Origin: an uncultured Bacteroidales bacterium
GTDB lineage: Bacteria; Bacteroidota; Bacteroidia; Bacteroidales; Paludibacteraceae
DNA length: 10,890 bases
Direction: 5' to 3'
Assembly (NCBI GenBank): GCA_903929065.1
Contig: CAIYTJ010000085.1
Coordinates: 1-10,890 of the forward strand
Positions 1 through 6,081 of this stretch are shown here, piece by piece (position 1 is the first letter of the stretch; each line of letters opens with the position of its first letter). The notes beneath the pieces are model-generated. The model ran no database searches. It had not been told where the DNA came from and worked only from the letters and a program-made list of their open reading frames with translations. The translations under genes were made by a program, and so were the position numbers.

Positions 1-1
1 A

Positions 2-82
2 GACAAAACACCTATACGTGACTTGCTATGCGAAGAACGTCAATTCAATCAAAATGTCAAAGAGCAACTTAGCTTATTTTAA
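2..82 (+). CDS. 3' end of an unidentified protein (partial)
   Basis: A reading frame is open from the left edge for 26 codons and closes at TAA (80-82). The residues are charged and protein-like, and the last ones read EQLSLF. I do not recognise the family from so short a tail. A second frame (from base 3) is also open for about 32 codons, so the choice of frame rests only on composition. The base composition falls to a very A/T-rich intergenic type right after the stop, which fits a gene end here. Confidence is low because the body of the gene lies outside the window. Confidence 0.35.
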   Translation, partial: DKTPIRDLLCEERQFNQNVKEQLSLF

Positions 83-117
83 TATCAATACATGTTAAAT
101 GTAAACGCAACAGCAGT

Positions 118-170
118 AATTCAGAATGCATAATTTTTAATTCATAATGCACAATTCAAAATGCATAATT
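118..170. repeat. Three copies of an 18-bp A/T-rich repeat
   Basis: The unit AATTCAnAATGCAnAATT occurs at 118-135, 139-156 and 153-170. The last two copies share their AATT ends. Copies differ only at the variable positions (G, T or A at position 7; T or C at position 14). It lies between the left-edge gene and the rubrerythrin terminator and has no coding sense. Short A/T-rich intergenic repeats of this look are common in Bacteroidota genomes; whether this one is dispersed elsewhere in the genome cannot be seen here. Confidence 0.75.
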
Positions 171-202
171 ATTTCCGAACAAAAGTACTGAAAAGCCGTA
201 AA

Positions 203-237
203 CAAAACAACCGCTGTTCTGGATAGAGCACCGGTTG
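203..237 (-). terminator. Probable intrinsic terminator of rbr
   Basis: Read on the minus strand, CAACCGGTG (237-229) pairs with CAGCGGTTG (216-208) in a 9-bp stem with a single G/G mismatch and a 12-base loop. The stem is followed directly by TTTTGTTT. It lies about 45 bases beyond the rubrerythrin stop codon on the transcribed side. The T run is interrupted by one G, so strength is uncertain. Confidence 0.6.
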
Positions 238-249
238 CTTTCTTTAAGT

Positions 250-281
250 CCCTCTCCTTGGGAGAGGGATTTAGGGTGAGG
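250..281. repeat. Palindromic interspersed-type repeat abutting the rbr stop
   Basis: CCCTCTCC (250-257), loop TTG, GGAGAGGG (261-268) form a perfect 8-bp stem, followed by ATTTAGGGTGAGG up to 281. The rubrerythrin stop codon TGA occupies 284-282 on the minus strand, so the element begins at the stop. From memory, sequences of the form CCTCACCC(T/C)AAA..CCCTCTCC with this palindrome are widespread intergenic repeats in several bacterial phyla. Only this one copy is in the window. It lacks a T run, so it is not the terminator. Confidence 0.55.
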
Positions 282-857
282 TCAATAATTCTGTTTCTCT
301 TCTTCAAAATACGCCTGAGGATGCGCACAGGTTGGGCATGCTTTCGGAGCTTCTTTTCCAACGTGAACATGACCACATTCGCGGCATTGCCAGGTTGTTT
401 CTTCTTCGCGTGAGAAAACTGTTCCGGCTTCCACCCGTTTTTGTAAGCGGCGATACCTTTTTTCGTGCTGAGCTTCTACAGCAGCAATTTTACGCCAGGC
501 AGCAGCTATGTTTGGAAAACCTTCTGCATCGGCCACGTCGGCAAAATGAGGATACAAATCAGTCCATTCTTCATTTTCGCCGTTGGCGGCTTCTTTCAGA
601 TTTTCAGCGGTTGTTCCAACTACACCGGCAGGATACGATGCCGTAATTTCTACCACTCCACCTTCCAGATAACTGAAAAATTTCTTGGCGTGAACTCTTT
701 CCTGTTCGGCAGTTTCCAGAAAAATAGCGGAAATTTGCTCAAAACCTTCAGTTTTGGCAGTCTTGGCAAACATGGTGTAGCGGTTACGAGCCTGGCTTTC
801 GCCGGCAAACGATTTCAGTAAATTCTTTTCGGTTTCTGTTCCTTTAATACTTTTCAT
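282..857 (-). CDS. rbr: Rubrerythrin
   Basis: This is a 191-residue non-haem iron protein that in this family reduces hydrogen peroxide to water in the cytoplasm of anaerobes, using electrons delivered through its rubredoxin domain. An N-terminal ferritin-like four-helix domain (about 1-145) carries the diiron ligands: E20 (GESQARNRY), E53 and H56 (EQERVH), E94 and E97, and E128 and H131 (VEAQHEKRY). A C-terminal rubredoxin-type domain holds one iron with C158, C161, C174 and C177 (CxxCG and CPTC). Length and domain order are those of classical rubrerythrin. The ATG at 857-855 is the first residue expected for the family, and there is no Shine-Dalgarno site. A TAACTTTG box lies 55 bases upstream, so the gene is probably transcribed alone, though read-through from the membrane-protein gene 83 bases upstream is possible. 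No ligand is missing. Confidence 0.97.
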   Translation of the reverse strand: MKSIKGTETEKNLLKSFAGESQARNRYTMFAKTAKTEGFEQISAIFLETAEQERVHAKKFFSYLEGGVVEITASYPAGVVGTTAENLKEAANGENEEWTDLYPHFADVADAEGFPNIAAAWRKIAAVEAQHEKRYRRLQKRVEAGTVFSREEETTWQCRECGHVHVGKEAPKACPTCAHPQAYFEEEKQNY

Positions 858-911
858 TTTGATGAAGTTTTAAATGGTTTATATTTTTATTTAGTCGAGT
901 TCTTCTGTTTG

Positions 912-919
912 CAAAGTTA
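912..919 (-). promoter_or_regulatory. Putative -7 box of rbr
   Basis: TAACTTTG on the minus strand matches the Bacteroidota -7 consensus TAnnTTTG and lies about 55 bases before the rbr start. No convincing TTG/TTTG -33 box is seen at the right distance, where the upstream gene ends (941). No operator-like palindrome is visible around it. Confidence 0.45.
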
Positions 920-940
920 GTAAAAAAGAAAATTAAACGG

Positions 941-1474
941 TTATTGAACTTCTTCTTTCTTTTGGGTGATTTTCAATATAAATTTACTCAGAGCAGGATA
1001 ATTAGTAAGTAAAATATATCCCAGAATCAAACTAATAATACTTAATGCCCACTGATTACCATTTTGGTAAGTGTATCCAAAACTGTCAGCCAAATCAGTT
1101 GAAATGTGAATTTTGACATAATAATAGGTTTGGACAATAAAAGTGGGAATAAAATTGACAATAAGCATACAGCCAACAATGATCAATGCAAGTTTCACAA
1201 TATTGCCCATATTGAAATTTGAAAATTCAATTCGGTCTTCATCAAATCCGCGGTCCAGTTTCAACCACCTAATTATTTTGTCTGTATAAAACACAAGTAA
1301 AATGAATACAACAAAACATATCAGGAAGAATCCAATTGTATATGGAATAAGCGAGTAATCCGTTCGACTGAAAATAGCGGAAAAAAGAAATGGCAATTGA
1401 TTATACATCGTAGTAATAAGCCAGTAAATTCCAGCTAATTTAATAATTATGCGAAAAAGATCCTTTTTAGTCAT
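941..1474 (-). CDS. Four-helix integral membrane protein of unknown function
   Basis: The product has 177 residues and no family I recognise. Four hydrophobic stretches are visible at about 7-34 (broken), 42-63, 91-117 and 141-158. A charged loop at about 64-89 (LKLDRGFDEDRIEF) lies between helices 2 and 3, and the C-terminal tail is lysine-rich (KITQKKEEVQ). By the positive-inside rule both ends and this loop are probably cytoplasmic. There are no motifs of transporters, kinases or enzymes. The first ATG (1474-1472) fits: it follows a good promoter (1532-1502) by 27 bases and the sequence begins MTKKDLFRI. It is divergent from the ABC-F gene and upstream of rbr on the same strand, with 83 bases between them. 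That it is a real gene rests on the length, the even helix pattern and the promoter. Confidence 0.75.
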   Translation of the reverse strand: MTKKDLFRIIIKLAGIYWLITTMYNQLPFLFSAIFSRTDYSLIPYTIGFFLICFVVFILLVFYTDKIIRWLKLDRGFDEDRIEFSNFNMGNIVKLALIIVGCMLIVNFIPTFIVQTYYYVKIHISTDLADSFGYTYQNGNQWALSIISLILGYILLTNYPALSKFILKITQKKEEVQ

Positions 1475-1501
1475 ATTGAATTAAGTCAAAAATTAAGTTT
1501 T

Positions 1502-1532
1502 CAAAAATACTGATTTTAGTTTAACCTTACAA
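1502..1532 (-). promoter_or_regulatory. Promoter of the membrane-protein gene
   Basis: On the minus strand TTG (1532-1530), a 20-base spacer and TATTTTTG (1509-1502) match the Bacteroidota promoter form TTG-n19/20-TAnnTTTG. The start codon follows 27 bases after the -7 box. The spacer end and -7 box are part of a mirrored repeat shared with the divergent ABC-F promoter. Confidence 0.65.
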
Positions 1533-1556
1533 CAAAACATCCATTTATTTTCCAAA

Positions 1557-1586
1557 TTGTATCATCCTTTAAAATCAGTATCTTTG
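1557..1586 (+). promoter_or_regulatory. Promoter of the ABC-F gene
   Basis: TTG (1557-1559), exactly 19 bases, then TATCTTTG (1579-1586) is a near-ideal Bacteroidota promoter. The ATG at 1607 lies 20 bases after the -7 box, which leaves a very short A-rich leader (TTCAAAAATTTAAAAAC) and no Shine-Dalgarno site. Confidence 0.75.
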
Positions 1587-1606
1587 CACTTCAAAAATTT
1601 AAAAAC

Positions 1607-3499
1607 ATGGTCAGTTATTTACAAGTGGAAAATCTCACCAAATCATTTGGCGATAATCTGCTTTTCGAAAATATATCTTTCGGCATTGCCGACAATCAGC
1701 GCGTGGCGCTCATTGCCAAAAACGGAACAGGAAAAACCACTTTGCTTAATATCATCGCCGGAAACGAAGATTATCAGGGCGGAACCATTTCATTCAGGCG
1801 CGATTTGCGCATTGGTTATCTGGACCAGAATCCTGATTTTCCAAAAGAGCTGTCGGTGATTGATGCTTGCCTGCGTTCGGATAATGAAGCTGTGCGAACC
1901 ATTGCTGCCTACGAACATTGCATGATGTCCGAAAACCACACCGGACTGGATGAAATTCTTTCGCAAATGGATTTGCACAAAGCGTGGGATTACGAAACGC
2001 GTATCAAGCAAATTCTGGGCAAACTAAAAATAACCAACTTCGAACAATTGATTGGTGAACTATCTGGTGGACAGTTGAAACGTGTCGCACTGGCTAATGT
2101 ATTGATTTCAGAACCGGATTTATTGATATTGGATGAACCGACCAACCACCTCGACCTTGAAATGGTGGAGTGGTTGGAAGATTTCCTGAAACGCTCCACC
2201 ATGGCGTTGCTGATGGTGACGCACGACCGCTATTTTCTGGACCGTGTTTGTACCAATATTATGGAAATTGACCATCAGGGATTGTTTCAATACAGCGGGA
2301 ATTATTCCTATTACCTCGAAAAACGGCAGGAACGCATCGAAAACTGGAATGCTGAAAGTGATCGAACCGTCAATCTCTATAAAAAAGAACTGGAATGGAT
2401 GCGCCGACAACCGCAGGCACGGGCACACAAAGCCAAATCGCGTCAGGAAAGTTTCTACGAAATAGAAGAACGCGCCAAACAACGCCGCAACAACGACAAG
2501 GTGCAACTGGATGTGAAAGCCAGTTACCTTGGTTCAAAAATATTCGAAGCAAAATACATTTCCAAAGCTTACGGTGATCTGAAGATTCTGGACAATTTCT
2601 ATTACAACTTTGCCCGCTACGAAAAAATGGGCATCGTGGGGAAAAACGGAACGGGCAAATCTACCTTTTTGAAAATGTTGTTGGGCGAAGTAAAACCGGA
2701 TAGCGGAAGTTTTGATATTGGCGAAACGGTGGTGTTTGGGTATTACAGTCAGGATGGATTGGCGTTTGACGAGCAAATGAAAGTGATTGATGTGGTGCAG
2801 GATATTGCTGAAGAGGTAAATCTGGGGAACGGCAAGAAAATGTCAGCGTCACAATTCCTCCAGCATTTCCTTTTTACACCCGAAACGCAATACAATTACG
2901 TGTATAAGCTGAGCGGTGGAGAAAAACGGCGACTGCATCTTTGTACCGTGCTGATGTGCAATCCGAACTTTCTGGTCCTCGATGAACCAACCAACGACCT
3001 CGACATTGTAACACTGAACATATTGGAAGAATACCTGCAATCGTTCAAAGGATGTGTGATTGTGGTAAGTCACGACCGTTATTTTATGGACAAAGTGGTG
3101 GATCACTTAATGGTTTTTAAAGGCAATGCAGAATTAAAAGATTTTCCGGGAAACTACACGGACTACCGCGAATGGAATGAATTGATGGAAGAACAGGAAC
3201 GGGAGGAAAAAAAGAAACAAGATTCAAGAACCAAGAGCCAAGATAACAGTCAACAGTCAACAGTTAACAGTCAACAGTCAGCGGCTAAAAGGAAACTAAG
3301 TTACAAGGAAAAGCAGGAATTCGATACGCTCGAAAAAGAAATTCCTCAACTGGAAACTGAAAAAACCGAACTGGAAAATCAACTGGCATCGGGCATTCTC
3401 ACCAGCGACGAAATCATTAAAGCTTCACAGCGACATGCCGAATTGAATGAACTCATTGACGAAAAAACCATGCGGTGGTTGGAATTGAGCGAGATATAA
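1607..3499 (+). CDS. ABC-F family ATPase, Uup-like
   Basis: This 630-residue protein has two ABC ATPase domains on one chain and no membrane segments, the mark of ABC-F proteins, which act on ribosomes rather than in transport. Domain 1 (about 5-235) has Walker A AKNGTGKTT (37-45), signature LSGGQ (152-156), Walker B ending D176-E177 and switch H206. An inter-domain linker rich in R, K and aromatics spans about 237-305. Domain 2 (about 310-525) has Walker A GKNGTGKST (345-353), LSGGE (435-439), D459-E460 and H489. Both catalytic glutamates are intact. A C-terminal extension (about 562-628) is a predicted coiled coil (LEKEIPQLETEKTELENQL), as in Uup, whose extension is reported to bind DNA. 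A glutamine/serine linker (547-558) before it is encoded by a 7-base tandem repeat. A housekeeping role in translation is inferred. An antibiotic-resistance ABC-F is less likely given the Uup-type tail. Confidence 0.93.
   Translation: MVSYLQVENLTKSFGDNLLFENISFGIADNQRVALIAKNGTGKTTLLNIIAGNEDYQGGTISFRRDLRIGYLDQNPDFPKELSVIDACLRSDNEAVRTIAAYEHCMMSENHTGLDEILSQMDLHKAWDYETRIKQILGKLKITNFEQLIGELSGGQLKRVALANVLISEPDLLILDEPTNHLDLEMVEWLEDFLKRSTMALLMVTHDRYFLDRVCTNIMEIDHQGLFQYSGNYSYYLEKRQERIENWNAESDRTVNLYKKELEWMRRQPQARAHKAKSRQESFYEIEERAKQRRNNDKVQLDVKASYLGSKIFEAKYISKAYGDLKILDNFYYNFARYEKMGIVGKNGTGKSTFLKMLLGEVKPDSGSFDIGETVVFGYYSQDGLAFDEQMKVIDVVQDIAEEVNLGNGKKMSASQFLQHFLFTPETQYNYVYKLSGGEKRRLHLCTVLMCNPNFLVLDEPTNDLDIVTLNILEEYLQSFKGCVIVVSHDRYFMDKVVDHLMVFKGNAELKDFPGNYTDYREWNELMEEQEREEKKKQDSRTKSQDNSQQSTVNSQQSAAKRKLSYKEKQEFDTLEKEIPQLETEKTELENQLASGILTSDEIIKASQRHAELNELIDEKTMRWLELSEI
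3245..3279 (+). repeat. Five tandem 7-bp units inside the ABC-F gene
   Basis: AACAGTC is repeated five times head to tail at 3245-3251, 3252-3258, 3259-3265 (AACAGTT), 3266-3272 and 3273-3279. The unit is not a multiple of three, so it is read in all three frames in turn and encodes NSQQSTVNSQQS. Loss of one unit would put translation in a frame that stops at TAA 3297-3299; gain of one would stop at TAA 3286-3288. Either change gives a protein of about 561-562 residues without the C-terminal coiled coil. Confidence 0.9.
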
Positions 3500-3767
3500 T
3501 ACAATCAAAGATTCGTTCTTAAATAGTCACGATTTATTTCCAATTCCTAAAGATCTTAGTTTGTTTTCTCAACATCCAGTTTAATGTTGGAACATGTTTT
3601 GCAACATAAAAAACACTAATAACGCTGACATTAAAGTAGTTGAACAATAACTTGTTGTAGTAATGTTGTATATTTTGTGACGACTGAATGAGTTTTTGTG
3701 TATGTAAATAAAGGTGTATATTCACATTATAGGATTATATTTGCATAATTAAATTAATCCCAAACTC
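3500..3767. other. 268-bp A/T-rich intergenic region
   Basis: The stretch between the ABC-F stop and the secreted-protein start shows no convincing gene and no clear intrinsic terminator. The hexamer CAACAT and its complement ATGTTG alternate four times: CAACAT at 3570-3575, ATGTTG at 3584-3589, CAACAT at 3602-3607 and ATGTTG at 3663-3668. The palindrome AACATGTT lies at 3591-3598. These could form alternative small hairpins in RNA or be protein sites; no function is evident. A 63-residue minus-strand frame here (3725-3534) has no promoter or recognisable family and is not called. Confidence 0.5.
3736..3743 (+). promoter_or_regulatory. Putative -7 box of the secreted beta-helix gene
   Basis: TATATTTG fits TAnnTTTG and ends 24 bases before the ATG at 3768. 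The expected -33 position, 19 bases upstream (3713-3716), reads GGTG, a poor match to TTTG, so this promoter may be weak or depend on an activator. Confidence 0.5.
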
Positions 3768-5879
3768 ATGAAGAAAAATCAACTCTTTTTATTCATTTCA
3801 ATTTGTATCTGTTTTTCAGTAAATGTAAAATCTCAGACAATTTCCGATGCGGATTTGTTTGGACCTAACGTTTATATTTTTAGCCCTACCGACAATATGA
3901 GTACGATTGCTACAACAATCAATAACATTCATACTGCCATGTTTCAGGATCAGTTTAGCTCCAAACGGTATGCTTTTTATTTTAAACCGGGTGATTATAC
4001 ACAAGCCGGAGCATTTAATATTGCTTATTATACTCATATAGCCGGCTTGGGTAAGGTGCCAAACGATGTAAGAATATCAAATGTAAATACTCCCGCACCA
4101 TTACCTAATAACAATGCAACCTGTACTTTTTGGCGTTCAGCCGAGAATTTCACAGTAGCAGGCACTTCAACGAGCACCATGAGTACATGGTTTCAATGGG
4201 CTGTATCACAGGCGGCACCACTAAGACGTATCAATTCAGAACGCAGAGCACATTATCAATGGCAATATGACGGTTGGTGCAGCGGTGGATTTACCGGTGA
4301 TTGTAATTTCAAAGACAGAGCGGGTTCATGGTCACAACAACAATGGTATTTCAGGAACTCTTACGTTGAATTAGGTTCTAAGGATTATAGTGCCGGTGGT
4401 TGGAATCTTTGTTACCAGGGTATGACCTTTGGACCGACTGTAAACATGGCTTCTGTCAGCGATAACTGGACCACAAGCGGCGGTGCGTGGAACAATGTTA
4501 GCCGCGTAGAAACAACGCCGATAATACGCGAAAAACCATTCTTATTTATCGGAGATGATGGAAGATATAAAATTTTCAGACCAGGTTTACGTTATGATTC
4601 AAAAGGACCATCGTGGACTCCGACTAATATAGGCGTAGGTGATACTTTTGATCTCATAAATGACTTTTTTGTAGTCAAACCCGGAACAACAGCTCAGACA
4701 ATGAATCAACAATTGCTGGCCGGAAAAAATCTGTTTATAACTCCGGGAATGTATGAATTATCAGAACCTCTTTTGGTGAACCGCCCAAATACAATTATTC
4801 TTGGGACCGGTTATGCCACACTGATTCCTGCAGCATCTGATACTGCTTCAGCAATTATAATAGGTGATGTGGATGGAGTAACAATTGCCAGTTTACTTTT
4901 TGACGCACATTATAGTTCCAGAACATTATTGCAGGTGGGACCTAAAAATGCAATCGTTGACCATAGTGCAAATCCTACCTTGCTGGCCGACTTATTTTTT
5001 CGGGTAGGTGGTTTTGTGAGTACAAATGTAAATGTTGACATAGCTCTTGAAATCAACAGCTCGGATGTTATCGGCGACCATTTCTGGATTTGGAGAGCCG
5101 ATCACGGACAAGGTGTTGGCTGGGTCAATAATACTGCAAAAAACGGGTTAGTGGTTAACGGACATTATGTTACAATTTACGGTTTATTTAATGAACATTT
5201 CCAGCAATACGGAACCCTTTGGAACGGCGAAAAAGGACGATTGTATTTCTATCAGAATGAAACACCCTACGATGTACTCAAACAATCTGATTATATGAGT
5301 CATGATGGAACTGTGAAAGGTTATGCCGCTTATAAAGTTGCTGACAATGTAAATTATCACAATGCATCAATGCTGGGTATGTACGACGTGTTTATAAATA
5401 CTCAGGGAGCTCAAATAGCAGTAGCAAACTCTATGGAAGTGCCTAATTCAAAAGGAGTAATTATTCACAACGCCTGTGATGTTCGAATATCCACGGATAA
5501 TATGGGCGGTTTCCAATCTGTTATCAACGGACAAGTACAAAGTACATTTTATGTCAACGGTGCAGGATCCCGTTTTTATATTGTGGATTATGCAGGGACT
5601 CAGAATCCGTTACCGTGGACACGTCCAACAAATGCCACTGGCGTTCAGTTGATTGAGGAAAATCCTGTATACGTTTATCCAAATCCGGTTGTAACCAATC
5701 TGATAATTAATACAAAAGAAACAGATGTCCGTGTCGACATTTCCGATCTGACCGGTAAGAGAATTTATAGCCAGACAGGTGTTAATCCAATCAATATGGA
5801 ATCGTATCAAAAGGGTACTTATTTGGTAACTCTCAGCAACAGAAATGGTATTCTGAAAACAGTCAAAGTAATAAAATAA
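3768..5879 (+). CDS. T9SS-secreted parallel beta-helix protein
   Basis: The 703-residue precursor starts with a Sec signal peptide (MKKNQLFLFISICICFSVNVKS, cut near residue 22) and ends with a type A T9SS sorting domain (about 633-703: VYVYPNPV, DISDLTGKRIYS, GTYLVTL, TVKVIK). It should therefore cross the outer membrane and be released or anchored at the surface. The body has the look of a right-handed beta-helix of the pectate-lyase fold. Its conserved blocks, FWRSAENFTVAG (121-132), WAVSQAAPLRR (144-154), SQQQWYFRNS (189-198), REKPFLF (254-260), GDHFWIWRADHGQGVGW (436-452) and YGLFNEHFQQY (471-481), match from memory a family of secreted actinobacterial proteins labelled 'coagulation factor 5/8 type' or 'adenylyl cyclase'. 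I give those labels no functional weight. A polysaccharide-active role is inferred from the fold only. D437, D445, H446, E476 and H477 are candidate active-site residues. It is monocistronic, with its own terminator. Confidence 0.85.
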   Translation: MKKNQLFLFISICICFSVNVKSQTISDADLFGPNVYIFSPTDNMSTIATTINNIHTAMFQDQFSSKRYAFYFKPGDYTQAGAFNIAYYTHIAGLGKVPNDVRISNVNTPAPLPNNNATCTFWRSAENFTVAGTSTSTMSTWFQWAVSQAAPLRRINSERRAHYQWQYDGWCSGGFTGDCNFKDRAGSWSQQQWYFRNSYVELGSKDYSAGGWNLCYQGMTFGPTVNMASVSDNWTTSGGAWNNVSRVETTPIIREKPFLFIGDDGRYKIFRPGLRYDSKGPSWTPTNIGVGDTFDLINDFFVVKPGTTAQTMNQQLLAGKNLFITPGMYELSEPLLVNRPNTIILGTGYATLIPAASDTASAIIIGDVDGVTIASLLFDAHYSSRTLLQVGPKNAIVDHSANPTLLADLFFRVGGFVSTNVNVDIALEINSSDVIGDHFWIWRADHGQGVGWVNNTAKNGLVVNGHYVTIYGLFNEHFQQYGTLWNGEKGRLYFYQNETPYDVLKQSDYMSHDGTVKGYAAYKVADNVNYHNASMLGMYDVFINTQGAQIAVANSMEVPNSKGVIIHNACDVRISTDNMGGFQSVINGQVQSTFYVNGAGSRFYIVDYAGTQNPLPWTRPTNATGVQLIEENPVYVYPNPVVTNLIINTKETDVRVDISDLTGKRIYSQTGVNPINMESYQKGTYLVTLSNRNGILKTVKVIK

Positions 5880-5917
5880 GCTGAACCTTTCAAGACTCAC
5901 TTGATTGCAATTTATTG

Positions 5918-5953
5918 AGAGTTGGAGATGTTATAATCTCCAACTCTTTTTTT
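5918..5953 (+). terminator. Strong intrinsic terminator after the secreted protein gene
   Basis: AGAGTTGGAGAT (5918-5929) pairs perfectly with ATCTCCAACTCT (5936-5947) around a 6-base loop, followed by a T run to 5953. It lies 38 bases after the stop codon and separates the secreted protein gene from cysK. Confidence 0.95.
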
Positions 5954-5960
5954 GCTATTT

Positions 5961-5978
5961 ATACCATAAATATGGTAT
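5961..5978. promoter_or_regulatory. Operator-like palindrome upstream of the cysK promoter
   Basis: ATACCATA, two bases, then TATGGTAT form a perfect dyad with 8-bp arms. A further half-site, ATACC, lies at 5985-5989. The dyad centre is about 33 bases upstream of the -33 box of cysK, a place typical for an activator bound as a dimer. The sites sit between a strong terminator and the promoter, so they most likely act on cysK-metY. The regulator is unknown; a sulfur- or cysteine-responsive factor is a guess from the genes served. Confidence 0.55.
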
Positions 5979-6001
5979 ATGAAAATACCTTATCAGTGCG
6001 A

Positions 6002-6032
6002 TTGTGAAAACAGTTAGAACCTTGTATTTTTG
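6002..6032 (+). promoter_or_regulatory. Promoter of cysK (and probably metY)
   Basis: TTG (6002-6004), 20 bases, then TATTTTTG (6025-6032) fit the Bacteroidota promoter form. The cysK start is 49 bases after the -7 box, behind an A-rich leader. No equivalent promoter is seen before metY. Confidence 0.7.
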
Positions 6033-6081
6033 CAATATCAAATCAACTGATAAACAAATAACCAATTAACCATAAAAGAAA

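Larger units (their letters stand above)
1502..1586. repeat. Inverted repeat joining two divergent promoters
   Basis: TAAAATCAGTATTTTTG on the minus strand (1518-1502) and TAAAATCAGTATCTTTG on the plus strand (1570-1586) differ at one base of 17. The first 12 bases, TAAAATCAGTAT, form a perfect inverted repeat (1507-1518 against 1570-1581), with 51 bases between the arms. Each copy covers the end of the promoter spacer and the whole -7 box of one divergent gene. Seven or so of the bases match simply because both are -7 boxes, but the TAAAATCAG part is not explained by the consensus. Confidence 0.85.

Noticed and set aside
332..821. Plus-strand frames of 104 and 118 residues across rubrerythrin
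   Set aside because: Rubrerythrin on the minus strand has all metal ligands in order, so these are shadows.
2120..2506. 128-residue minus-strand frame inside the ABC-F gene
   Set aside because: It is antisense to intact ABC-F motifs and reflects codon bias of that gene; the same holds for the other long antisense frames in the ABC-F, cysK and metY genes.
3584..3607. ATGTTG...CAACAT hairpin as terminator of the ABC-F gene
   Set aside because: The 6-bp stem is followed by A bases, not T, on the plus strand and the loop is 12 bases, so it does not fit an intrinsic terminator.
3534..3725. 63-residue minus-strand frame in the intergenic region
   Set aside because: No promoter box, no recognisable family, and a composition expected from A/T-rich non-coding DNA.
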